Source: Datura wrightii
Taxonomy: Eukaryota > Streptophyta > Magnoliopsida > Solanales > Solanaceae
NCBI GenBank assembly: GCA_035772735.1
Contig: JASDFA010000007.1
Location: 35,866,501 to 35,930,500, forward strand
Reading direction: 5' to 3'
Length of the DNA stretch: 64,000 nucleotides
Under the pieces are notes generated by a model. It was given only the letters and a program-made list of their open reading frames with translations. It was not told the DNA's origin and did no database searches. The number at the start of each line of letters is the position of its first letter. Position 1 is the stretch's first letter. The translations under genes and the position numbers were made by a program. Shown here piece after piece: positions 11,401 to 22,157 of this stretch.

Positions 11401-11491
11401 ACCATCGCGGGAGGAGCCGAGCAGAGCCCCTCCGTGATGGCAGCGTGTCACGGAGGTGAGGCCTCCGCGATGGCTCCGTGACACGTTGCCC
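11401..11491 (+). repeat. Inverted-word array (dialect 1) in A 5' LTR
   Basis: CCATCGCGGG, CTCCGTGATGG, GTGTCACGGAGG, CCTCCGCGATGG and CTCCGTGACACG fold on each other. It ends with an 18-mer, CTCCGTGACACGTTGCCC (11474-11491), that also occurs in element D at 54326-54343. The second copy lies at 19246-19337 in the 3' LTR. Confidence 0.88.
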
Positions 11492-11506
11492 GTGTCCAGG
11501 CCCAAG

Positions 11507-11514
11507 TATATAAA
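11507..11514 (+). promoter_or_regulatory. TATA box of element A 5' LTR
   Basis: TATATAAA lies 16 bases after the array. The same box is at 19354-19361 in the 3' LTR. Confidence 0.75.
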
Positions 11515-12648
11515 GCCCCCACTTCGGTTGGAAATCATTCCATACTTATAAAAATTTCCAGAAACGCTGTGAACCGAGGGAAGACGAAGGAAATTAAATA
11601 TTTTCGTCCGATTACGCTGCCAAACGCTGCCCAAACCCAAATTAATCCTAGATACCAAGGTATTTGGCAGCAGAGAGCATTTCTACGGAGTTAGTTTCAT
11701 GAAATACGGCCGATGAATCGGCGAGCCACCGAACTAAAGTAAGTAGAATTGCTCTAAATTAATGTCTATGTGTTCCTAGATGAGAGGTGAATATTTCTCC
11801 CTTCTGGGCCACTGAAAAATAGCGAGTTTTCGATCGTCTTTCGATAAGCCTAAGTTTAGGCTATAAATTAAATCGAAAGTAATGTCGCTCTTTACAATAA
11901 CGTTGTATTTAGTATTGATTGACGTATTTATGAATGCAGTTGGGAGAAAATAGTTGAAGTACCAGCTGAGCCTCGTCCCACGGACGAACATTCAAAGATA
12001 AGGTACGTAAAGTTAAGTTTCCTCGGCAAGTTGAGCAACCTCGAAGTAGTATAGTAATTTACAGACCAGTTGCATGTTTAGAAATCGATTATCGTGTTAT
12101 TTTGAATATTGGTGCAATATGAGAAGTTTTGGGTTGTAACGTATACGATACCTATCCGTACGATTTAGATTCGGGCGTGAGTGGTTAAGGTTGCCCAGTA
12201 TATTCAGTATGTGATGTAATATGCCATATTAAGATATTGTTGTGTTTAGCTGAAACCTCGCAAGGTAATACAATATCAGTAAAGCATTCCAGATATAGAA
12301 TAGTAACTATATATGGTTTAGAAAGCATGTTAGAAATAGGAAATTATGTTACCACAGAAACTTAGTAAACAGTATAGTTTTCAGCAGAAACACTATCTTG
12401 TATGGCCTTTGCCCTAGTACAGTTTAGCAGGAGACTATGTTTACATTATATATATTTACCAGCCTCAGCACGTATCAAATACGTATAGATTATTATTGTT
12501 AGTCTAGCATGTAAAGTATACGATACCTTACCCCTGTTAGCCTTAGCTTATGAGATACACAGACAGCATGACTAGTTGAGACCGTTGTATTGATTGGGGT
12601 TGGATTACCTAGCATCCCTGACCGCCCAGGGTTAATAGCTGTATCGAC

Positions 12649-12812
12649 TCGTCCGCCAGAGGACGAGGATACGTCGCTCTACGGAGTGATATGCCGTCCC
12701 GCAAGGGGACGAAGATGGGATGCCAGTTTCCCCATATTGTGCCTTGGTCGGCCCTTATACACCCCCGTCGAGCGGGTATGCCCGGGGTGTTGATTTAGAG
12801 TCCTTCGGACTC
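12649..12812 (+). other. Cluster of four GC hairpins in element A leader (R/U5)
   Basis: In order: TCGTCC/GGACGA (12649-12666), CGTCCC/GGGACG (12695-12711), ACACCCC/GGGGTGT (12759-12790) and GAGTCC/GGACTC (12798-12812). The related LTR at 62354 keeps the first and last with altered loops and has extra CCCTG/CAGGG hairpins between them. Confidence 0.75.
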
Positions 12813-13199
12813 AGATACAGTTATAGTCAGGGGCTTAGCGAGCCCAAGTGCATACCCAGGGACCGGCAGGATGCTTACAGCTATTATAGGAGATGGGATG
12901 ACCGGGGTAGGGGCATAGATTCTGTGTTGATTGTACCTCCCGGCTTATGGGGGCCAGGTAAGGTTTGTGTGTGGTATGTTATGTTATGTATGCTATGCTA
13001 TGTTATATTAGACGTGAGTGGGTTGGTAGTAGAATGATACGCCTCCAGGTATGATTCCTACTTCCTTCGGTATCAGTAAAAACAGGTACGATCTACTTCA
13101 TCAGACAGTTAAGTTATTCCTCCTACTTCTGCTTCATCAGTCATATTATTGCTTTCAGATGATGTTTTCAGTTATATTATTTCAGTTGCTTTACATACT

Positions 13200-13216
13200 C
13201 AGTACCAGTGGTACTG
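13200..13216 (+). other. CAGTAC-GTACTG hairpin in A 5' LTR
   Basis: A six-base perfect stem with loop CAGTG. Counterparts occur at 21047-21063 and 63470-63486, and on the minus strand at 35121-35139 (E) and 25307-25322 (Tekay-type solo LTR), with different loops. Confidence 0.7.
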
Positions 13217-13865
13217 ACGCCCAGTGGGGCACTGCATTACTTGCCTGCAGGTATTCCTAGACGAGCAGGCGATTCTACGTGACTCCCTGTCAGCGGTTGA
13301 GTATTCAGCTCCAGTCATCCGGAGGCTGAATTTCAGAGGTGTAGTTCAGTTCCTTTTGTTGTATATAGCATGGGTAGGTCGGGGCCCTGTCCCGATCAGT
13401 TCTATTACTATTCCTAGAGGCTTGCATTCTGTATATATTCCCTGTGGTCAGATGAGCCGGTCGTGTGGGGCCGTGCAGTTGTATAGTTGTCTTTACTCTT
13501 TCTTACTTCTGTGATGGTCGTGTGGGGCCATAATTGTCAGTAGTGGTGACCTTGCCGGTCACGTAGCTTCTTTTTGTGCCTTATGATTAAGTTGCAGATA
13601 ACTAGACAGCATGGTGGCCTTGTCGGCCCGCATAGGTTTCCCTGAATTACTATGTTTCTGGTCAGCTGCTAGTGCAGGTACAGGAGGCTATAGGCCAATG
13701 GGCTGGGGGCTGTATTTACAGCCGTTATATAGCCCTTTGTTTCCAGAAATATGAGTTAGAGCCAGCCAGGCGCCAGATGCGCCCAGGCCTAACAGTCCAG
13801 CAGGTCAGGTCCTAGTAGGGCACCAGGTGCCAGTAATACCCCCCCAAGGCGGGGTGTGACAAACT

Positions 13866-13877
13866 TGGTATCAGAGC
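13866..13877 (+). other. Primer binding site of element A (tRNA-iMet type)
   Basis: TGGTATCAGAGC begins five bases after the 5' LTR ends and is complementary to the 3' end of plant initiator methionine tRNA, the usual chromovirus primer. Confidence 0.92.
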
Positions 13878-14074
13878 AGGTCGTATCCCAGGGAGTCTGC
13901 AAGCCGTGCTAAGTAGAGTCCTGTCCATGGATGTGTCGTGCAGCACATACTATGGGTAGGAGGCTGCAAGGCATGATAGGATGGTTGTCTCTTATTCTGA
14001 TTCAGTCGTGCTATAGAGCTGTACAGTATAGGGTTGAATTCCAAAAATCTTACCATATTCTTTGGCTACAGATA

Positions 14075-17000
14075 ATGTCAGACCAGTGCCATCCCATCAC
14101 AGGTCGGAGCTTAGACATTGCAGCAGGGGAGGGCACCAGTAGGATGCCTCCCCCTCATTTGGAGACAGCCCGATCAGAGGGCCCTACAGAGGCTTCATCT
14201 CAGCCTCCTCAGCAGTCTCCACCACGTCAGGAGCTGTTTGGAGCGACAGTATCTTCAGCAGTCCCTATACCGACGCCTTTCGACCAGGAGGTTAGGAGTG
14301 CTGTAGTTATGATAGCACAGATGATGGCTGCTCAGCGTCAGCAAATGCCATCCACAGTTGCAGAAGCATCAGGAGGGCCCGGTAGTTCGAGGGTTCGAGA
14401 GTTCTTAGCCCTGAATCCCCCACAGTTCACAGGCACGGACCGCACAGAGGACCCCCAGGATTTTCTCGATCAGATGCAGAGAATCTTCAGGGTTATGCAT
14501 GCTACACCTACTGAGTCAGTTGAATTGGCCGCATTCAGGTTGCGAGATATTGCGGTGTTATGGTATGAAAGCTGGGAGAGGTCCCAAGGGAGAGATGTTC
14601 CCCCTCCCACCTGGTCCAGCTTTTCAGGAGTCTTTCTAGATCACTATTTGCCGCGGGAGATTCGACAGGCCCGGGTAGACCAGTTCCTACATCTGGAACA
14701 GGGGGCCATGAGTGTTCGGGAATATTCCTTGCGGTTTGATTCTTTGGCTCGATATGCACCAGCTTTTGTTGATACCATGGCATCTAGAGTGCACCGTTTT
14801 ATTATGGGGTTGAACCCAGAGTATGTAGAGACTTGTATCACGGCCACACTGCGAGATGATATGGATATTTCCCGAATCTAGGCATTTGCCCAGAATATTG
14901 AGGGCATCAGACAGTGACATCGGGAAATCAGAAGGGTTAATCAGGAGCAGCGTCGCCGGGATAGGCCAGCTGAGTTACAAAGAGAGGCCCGGGGAGGACC
15001 CAGGCCACGATTGTCAGACAGGCCGCCCAGGCCCCCGCCTCCGCCACAGTCACAGGGAGGTAGATCCAACCGTAGGGGGCAGTCAGAGGCTGGTAGAGGT
15101 TCGCAGACGGCAGACTCACCGTCACAGAGGAGGGCGGAGCAGAGTAGGTATATCCTACCACTTTGCCCTATATGCAGCCGACGCCATTCTGGAGCATGCA
15201 GGTATGGTTCTACCGCATGCTATAGTTGTGGCCAAGAAGGCCATTTGATGAGAGATTGCCCAGCCAGAGGTCGTGAGGACCGGGACAGACAGGATAGGGC
15301 ATCAACAGGATCACGAGCTACAGCATCCTCGACTGGGCGCAGGCCCCCAGTTTCAGCAGGCAGGGGTCGAGGCAGATCAGGGTCCTCCAGTACAGGTGCG
15401 GGTCCAAGCCGCACATATGCCTTACCAGGGAGGCAAGATTCAGAGGCATCGCCTGATGTTGTGAAAGGTATGCTAACTATCTGCTCACACCCTGCTTATG
15501 TGCTAATTGATCCAGGGTCTACTTTGTCCTATATTACTCCATTTGTGGCACGGAAGTTTAGTATTGTACCAGAATCATTACAGCAGCCCTTCCTAGTATC
15601 TACGCCCGTTGGTGACTCTATCACAGCTAGTCGAATCTACCGCGGGTATACAGTAGAGGTTGCTGATTGTCAGACCACAGTAGATCTGGTCGAGTTAGAA
15701 ATGATAGACTTCGATGCCATAATGGGTATGGATTGGTTAGTACCATGTTTTGCTAACGTTGAATGTTGGACCAAAACGGTCCGATTCTACCTCCCGGGGG
15801 AGGCAGTACGGCAGTGGAAGGGCAGCACCGCGACGCCAAAGGGTAGGTTTATTTCCTACCTTCGGGCGAGAAAGTTGATATCTAAGGGGTGCATTTACCA
15901 TCTTGTCAGAGTTCAAGACGTCCAAGCAGAATCTCCGACACTCCAGTCTGTTCCAGTGGTAAATGAATTCGCAGATGTATTTCCTGATGAGTTACCTGGT
16001 ATTCCCCCAGAAAGGTAAATAGACTTCGCTATTGACTTGCTACCAGGCACTCAGCCAATATCAATACCTCCTTACCGTATGGCTCCTGCAGAACTCAGAG
16101 AATTAAAGGAGCAGTTGAAAGATTTGTTAGACAAGGGTTTTATCAGGCCGAGTACTTCCCCGTGGGGTGCGCCAGTCTTGTTTGTGAGAAAGAAAGATGG
16201 CTCGCTCCAAATGTGCATAGACTATCGGCAGCTAAACAAAGTTACAGTAAAGAACAAGTATCTGCTTCCTAGGATTGATGACCTATTTGATCAGTTACAG
16301 GGAGCCAGATACTTTTCTAAGATTGACTTGCGGTCCGGATATCACCAGGTCCGAGTACATGAGAGGGACATCCCTAAGACAGCATTCAGGACCCGATATG
16401 GACATTTTTAATTTCTGGTTATGTCCTTCGGGCTAACAAATGCCCCAGCAGTCTTTATGGACCTGATGAACAGTATTTTCAGACCCTTCCTGGACTTATT
16501 CGTGATAGTATTCATTGATGATATTCTGGTGTATTCTCGCTCTGAAGCAGATCACGGAACTCATTTGCGGACAGTGCTCCAAATTCTTAGGGACCGCCAG
16601 TTGTATGCTAAATTTTCGAAGTGTGAATTCTGGCTTAACTCAGTAGCCTTTTTAGGGCATATTGTCTCAGACGCTGGTATACAGGTAGACAAGCAGAAGA
16701 TAGAAGCAGTTAAGTCATGGCCCAGGCCTACCACCCCGACTGAAGTTCGTAGCTTTCTGGGGTTGGCAGGATACTATCGGAGGTTCGTTGAGGGATTCTC
16801 AACCATTGCAGCACCCTTAACGAAATTGACACAGAAAGCAGCAAAGTTTCAGTGGACGGAGGCATGTGAGCAGAGTTTCCAGGAACAGAAAGACAGATTA
16901 ACCTACGCCCTAGTACTAGCACTGCCGGAAGGCATAGAAGGTTATTCAGTCTATTGCGACGCGTCAGGTGTCGGATTGGGTTGTGTGTTGATGCAGCATG

Positions 17001-18858
17001 GTAGAGTAATTGCATATGCTTCCAGGCAGTTGAGGAAACACGAGAAGAATTACCCCACCCATGATTTAGAGTTGGCCGCAGTAATTCATGCCTTGAAGAT
17101 GTGGAGGTGTTACCTGTACGGCGTTCATGTTGACATTTATACAGATCATAAGAGCTTGCAGTACATTTTTACTCAGAGGGAGTTAAATCTACGGCAACGT
17201 CGCTGGTTAGAATTGTTGAAGGATTATGATGTGAATATTCTATACCACCCCGGGAAAGCTAATGTTGTAGCAGATGCTCTGAGTCGAAAGTCAATGGGGA
17301 GCTTGGCATATTTGCGACCCGAGAGACAGAAATTAGCTAAAGAAATTCATCAGTTAGCTGGGCTAGCCGTTCGGGTAATGGAAACAGGAGATAATGGGGC
17401 CGTAATTCAGAATTCTGCAGTATCATCGTTAGTTACAGAGGTAAAAGAACGACAGTATGAGGATCCCGATTTAGTCCAGCTCAGAGATAGAGTTCAGAAG
17501 GGTAAGGAGCCAGATTTTCAGACAACCGAGGATGGTGTGCTACGCTGTAAGGGCCGCCTTTGTGTCCCGAATGTCTCAGGCCTTCGTGGGCAGATTATGC
17601 ACGAGGTACATTACGCTCGCTATTCCCTTCACCCAGGGGCGACGAAAATGTACCACGACATCAGAGACATCTACTGGTGGCCAGGTATGAAAACTGAAAT
17701 AGCCGAATTTGTATCTACATGTGCTAATTGTCAGCAGGTGAAAGCAGAGCACCAGAAACCGGGTGGTTTGACTCAAGAGATATCGATACCTATGTGGAAA
17801 TGGGAAGCAATAAATATGGATTTTGTAACAGGGTTACCCCGTACCAGATGCAGAAATGATTCCATTTGGGTAATAGTTGATAGGCTGACAAAATCAGCTC
17901 ATTTCTTGCCAGTAAGGGCTACCTTCTCAGCTGAGGATTATGCCGAATGTATATCAGAGAAATAGTTAGATTACATGGAATGCCGGCATCTATCATTTCA
18001 GACAGAGGGGCACAGTTTACAGCTAGGTTCTGGCAGTCATTTCTGAAAGGTCTGGGGATGCAGAGTAATCTGAGCACAACATTCCATCCTCAGACAGACG
18101 GGCAGGCTGAACGTACAATTCAGACGCTCGAAGATATGCTACGAGCGTGTGTGTTAGATTTTGGGGGTAGCTGGGATGAACATCTTCCGTTAATTGAATT
18201 TTCTTATAATAATAGCTACCATTCAGCTATTCAGATGGCGCCTTTCGAGGCATTGTACGGGCGAAAATGTAGATCGCCAGTGGGCTGGTTTGAGATAGGA
18301 GAATCAGCATTAGTTGGCCCAGACATTGTTCGGCAGTCCGAGGAAAAGATAAAGCTTATCCGAGAACGTTTACTGACCGCTCAGAGCCGTCAGAAATCAT
18401 ATGCAGATAGACGGCGCAGAAATCTAGAATTTTCGGTAAACGACTGGGTATATCTGAAAGTGTCCCCGATGAAAGGGGTAATGAGGTTTGGCAAGAAAGG
18501 CAAGCTTAGCCCAAGATTCATTGGGCCGTATCAAATTCGGCGAAAAATAGGCCGCGTGGCATATGAGTTAAACTTGCCTCCAAAATTAGCATCTGTTCAC
18601 CCAGTATTCCACTTTTACATGTTAAGAAGGTTCGTAGGGGACCCTTCTACAGTAGTTCCAGTCCAGGATGTTCAGGTCACAGAGGAGTTAGCCTATGAAG
18701 AGGTTCCCGTAGCCATTTTAGACAGACAGATTCACAGGCTGAGAACTAAAGACGTTGCATCTGTCAAGGTATTGTGGCGTAACAGAAATCGGGAAGAAAT
18801 GACGTGGGAGGCTGAAGAAGATATGAAAATTAGATACCCTCACCTATTTCAGGCCTAG
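14075..18858 (+). pseudogene. gag-pol: Element A gag-pol polyprotein with chromodomain; five lesions
   Basis: The start is ATG at 14075 (MSDQCH). Gag core at about 14390-14880 (LNPPQFTG, LWYESW, YLPREIRQARVDQF); CCHC knuckle CYSCGQEGHLMRDC at 15218-15259; protease active site DPGS at 15509-15520; RT with FIDD at 16511-16522; RNase H with CDAS, LELAAV, TDHKS and ADAL; integrase zinc-binding HPGATKMYH to CANC, then the catalytic core with MDFVTG, SDRG and AERT; C-terminal chromodomain ending RYPHLF. The length is about that of intact Tekay gag-pol, all in one frame as usual for this clade. Breaks: TAG at 14879, TGA at 14915, TAA at 16016, TAA at 16409, and a one-base loss near 17950 in integrase, after which the frame starting near 17947 continues to 18858. 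The first two stops fit C-to-T change. The coding region is otherwise clean, so decay is recent. Confidence 0.93.
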
Positions 18859-19126
18859 TCGGACGACAGGTATGTCCATATCATTACTTATACAGTACTT
18901 TATGATATGTATGTTGTAAACGATAAAGAGAGAAGTAATACTTAGTTGTTCAGTGGATTGTAGAACATTGTGTGCAGTGCCTGTGTTGGACTTTTCTGCA
19001 TTTTAGGTTTTTGCGATAGTCCATGTTACAGGGGAAACTCTGCCAAAATTTTCCCAAAAGGTAAAGTAAGCAGTCCTCTAGATAGCAATATACATTCGAG
19101 GATGAACGTTCCTAAGGGGGGGAGAA
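18859..19126 (+). other. Element A 3' untranslated region with stem-loop and polypurine tract
   Basis: No ORF is seen. A stem-loop around ATTCGAGGATGAAC (19094-19107) lies just before the polypurine tract AAGGGGGGGAGAA (19114-19126), which abuts the 3' LTR and primes plus-strand DNA synthesis. Confidence 0.85.
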
Positions 19127-21708
19127 TGTTATACCCCATAGAATTTCCGGCACTTAGACGACCTATTCGCACGTTGGTTAAGCATATTTGAAAGCCATAC
19201 GTGCTAGGGAAAGGCCCGGGAAAAGATCGGACGAGAAACCTGTCGAACCATCGCGGGAGGAGCCGAGGCAGAGCCCCTCCGCGATGGCAGCGTGTCACGG
19301 AGGTGAGGCCTCCGCGATAGCTCCGTGACACGTTGCCCGTGTCCAGGCCCAAGTATATAAAGCCCCCACTTCGGTTGGAAATCATTCCATACTTATAAAA
19401 ATTTCCAGAAACGCTGTGAACCGAGGGAAGACGAAGGAAATTAAATATTTTCGTCCGATTACGCTGCCAAACGCTGCCCAAACCCAAATTAATCCTAGAT
19501 ACCAAGGTATTTGGTAGCAGAGAGCATTTCTACGGAGTTAGTTTTGCGAAATACGGCCGACGAATCGGCGAGCCACCGAAGTAAAGTAAGTAGAATTGCT
19601 CTAAATTAATGTCTATGTGTTCCTAGATGAGAAGTGAATATTTCTCCCTTCTGGGCCGCTGAAAAATCGTGAGTTTTCGACCGTCTTTCGATAAGCCTAA
19701 GTTTAGGCTATAAATTAAATCGAAAGTAACGTCGCTCTTTACAATAACGTTGTATTTAGTATTGATTGACGTATTTATGAATGCAGTTGGGAGAAAATAG
19801 TTGAAGTACCAGCTGAGCCTCGTCCGACGGACGAACATTCAAAGATAAGGTACGTAAAGTGAAGTTTCCTCGGCAAGTTGAGTAACCTCGAAGCAGTATA
19901 GTAATTTACAGACCAGTTGCATGTTTAGAAATCAATTATCGTGTTATTTTGAATATTGGTGCAATATGAGAAGTTTTGGGTTGTAACGTGTACGATACCT
20001 ATCCGTACGATTTAGATTCGGGCGTGAGTGGTTAAGGTTGCCCAGTATATTCAGTATGTGATGTAATATGCCATATTAAGATATTGTTGTGTTTAGCTGA
20101 AACCTCGCAAGGTAATACGGTATCAGTAAAGCATTCCAGATATAGAATAGTAACTGTATATGGTTTAGAAAGCATGTTAGAAATAGGAAATTATGTTACC
20201 ACAGAAACTTAGTAAATAGTATAGTTTTTAGCAGAAACACTATCTTGTATGGCCTTTGCCCCAGTACAGTTTAGCAGGAGACTATGTTTACATTATATAT
20301 ATTTACCAGCCTCAGCACGTATCGAATACGTACAGATTATTATTGTTTGTCCAGCATGTAAAGTATACGATACCTTACCCCTGTTAGCCTTAGCTTATGA
20401 GATACACAGACAGCATGACTAGTTGAGACCGTTGTATTGATTGGGGTTGGATTACCTAGCATCCCTGACCGCCCAGGGTTAATAGCTGTATCGACTCGTC
20501 CGCCAGAGGACGAGGATACGTCGCTCTACGGAGTGATATGCCGTCCCGCAAGGGGACGACGATGGGATGCCAGTTTCCCCATATTGTGCCTTGGTCGGCC
20601 CTTATACACCCCCGTCGAGCGGGTACGCCCGGGGTGTTGATTTAGAGTCCCTCGGACTCAGATACAGTTATAGTCAGGGGTTTAGTGAGCCCAAGTGCAT
20701 ACCCAGGGACCGGCAGGATGCTTACAGCCATTATAGGAGATGGGATGACCGGGGTAGGGGCATAGATTCTGTGTTGATTGTACCTCCCGGCTTATGGGGG
20801 CCGGGTAAGGTTTGTGTGTGCTATGTTATGTTATGTGTGCTATGCTATGTTATATTAGACGCGAGTGGGTTGGTAGTAGAATGATACGCCTCCAGGTATG
20901 ATTCCTACTTCCTTCGGTATCAGTAAAAACAGGTACGATCTACTTCATCAGACAGTTAAGTTATTCCTCCTACTTCTGCTTCATCAGTCATATTATTGCT
21001 TTCAGATGATGTTTTCAGTTATATTATTTCAGTTGCTTTACATACTCAGTACCAGTGGTACTGACGCCCAGTGGGGCGCTGCATTACTTGCCTGCAGGTA
21101 TTCCTAGACGAGTAGGCGATTCTACGTGACTCCCTGTCAGCGGTTGAGTATTCAGCTCCAGTCATCCGGAGGCTGAATTTCAGAGGTGTAGTTCAGTTCC
21201 TTTTGTTGTATATAGCATGGGTAGGTCGGGGCCCTGTCCCGATCAGTTCTATTACTATTCCTAGAGGCTTGCATTCTGTATATATTCCCTGTGGTCATAT
21301 GAGCCGGTCGTGTGGGGCCGTGCAGTTGTATAGTTGTCTTTACTCTTTCTTACTTCTGTGATGGTCGTGTGGGGCCATAATTGTCAGTAGTGGTGACCTT
21401 GCCGGTCACGTAGCTTCTTTTTGTGCCTTATGATTAAGTTCCAGATAACTAGACAGCATGGTGGCCTTGTCGGCCCGCATAGGTTTCCCTGAATTACTAT
21501 GTTTCTGGTCAGCTGCTAGTGCAGGTACAGGAGGCTATAGGCCAATGGGCCGGGGGCTGTATTTACAGCCGTTATATAGCCCTTTGTTTCCAGAAATGTG
21601 AGTTAGAGCCAGCCAGGCGCCAGATGCGCCCAGGCTTAACAGTCCAGCAGGTCAGGTCCTAGTAGGGCACCAGGTGCCAGTCATACCCCCCCAAGGCGGG
21701 GTGTGACA
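19127..21708 (+). repeat. Element A 3' LTR
   Basis: 2582 bp, TGTTATACCC to GTGTGACA, about 2% different by eye from 11281-13861. Array at 19246-19337, TATA box at 19354-19361. TTATG follows at 21709-21713. Confidence 0.93.
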
Positions 21709-22157
21709 TTATGATCATTGTATTAACCTGAGTAGTGGCCGCAGGATAGTTAAATTTGGAACATATTTGATAATGGTTAGTTTGAAATTGTTCATGAGGC
21801 CTGACCCGGTGATTGAGTATAGTCATCTAATAGGGACGAACCAGTTGTTTGGATGAACCCTAGTTATTAGTTTTACAACTAAGCATTGAAATTGATTGCG
21901 TGTATACCTGAAGTAGTTATGAACCCATGGGGAACACTTAACCTAGTTATTTGCAAATCTTGATAACAACCACAATTATAATATTGCTTTAGTATTGTTT
22001 TTTCTTTGAAAACCCCCAATTTGGAGATAACTTACCAACACGTTTAAGTACCGACATTAGTCTAGATCTTACCTTATTCCATGTGGGTTCGACCCAAACC
22101 TCTTTGTTGGATACTTTATTGATAACGTCCACTTCATACTTTGTCAGAAAGTGTGAG

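Larger units (their letters stand above)
11281..13861 (+). repeat. Element A 5' LTR
   Basis: It begins TGTTATACCC and ends GTGTGACA. It holds the dialect-1 array (11401-11491), a TATA box (11507-11514), a run of GC hairpins (12649-12812) and the CAGTAC/GTACTG hairpin (13200-13216). Short ORFs inside it recur in the 3' LTR and are not taken as genes. Confidence 0.93.
11281..21708 (+). mobile_element. Element A: complete Tekay-type chromovirus LTR retrotransposon
   Basis: A 10,428-bp element has two LTRs of 2581 and 2582 bp (TGTTATACCC to GGTGTGACA), a tRNA-iMet-type primer site, gag-pol, and a polypurine tract. It is flanked by a perfect TTATG duplication. I count by eye about 55-60 differences between the LTRs (about 2%), which indicates a fairly recent insertion. 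The integrase C-terminus carries the chromodomain-type end typical of Tekay/Del. It replicates through RNA in cytoplasmic particles and inserts through integrase in the nucleus. Coding lesions make this copy non-functional for its own proteins. Confidence 0.93.
10070..22157 (+). repeat. Element B 3' LTR, split by element A and truncated at its right end
   Basis: The LTR begins TGATGAGTTG after a weak polypurine tract and matches the 5' LTR from 10890 on. Element A sits in it with duplicated TTATG (11276-11280, 21709-21713). Without A it is about 1.65 kb. Homology to the 5' LTR stops at 22157, some 16-20 bases short of the expected end, where a gag fragment of element G begins. A deletion junction is therefore likely. 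Confidence 0.8.

Noticed and set aside
12970..13012. Short ATGTT/ATGCT repeats as a microsatellite of interest
   Set aside because: It is a brief imperfect run inside the LTR, present in both copies, with no sign of expansion.
12590..13514. Short ORFs of 67-105 codons in the LTRs of element A
   Set aside because: They recur at the same places in both LTRs (20437-21107), overlap the hairpin cluster, differ at the protein level in ways expected of non-coding repeats, and match no known family.
13866..13877. tRNA genes near the LTR ends
   Set aside because: Only the short primer-complementary segments are present; no cloverleaf or promoter boxes were found.
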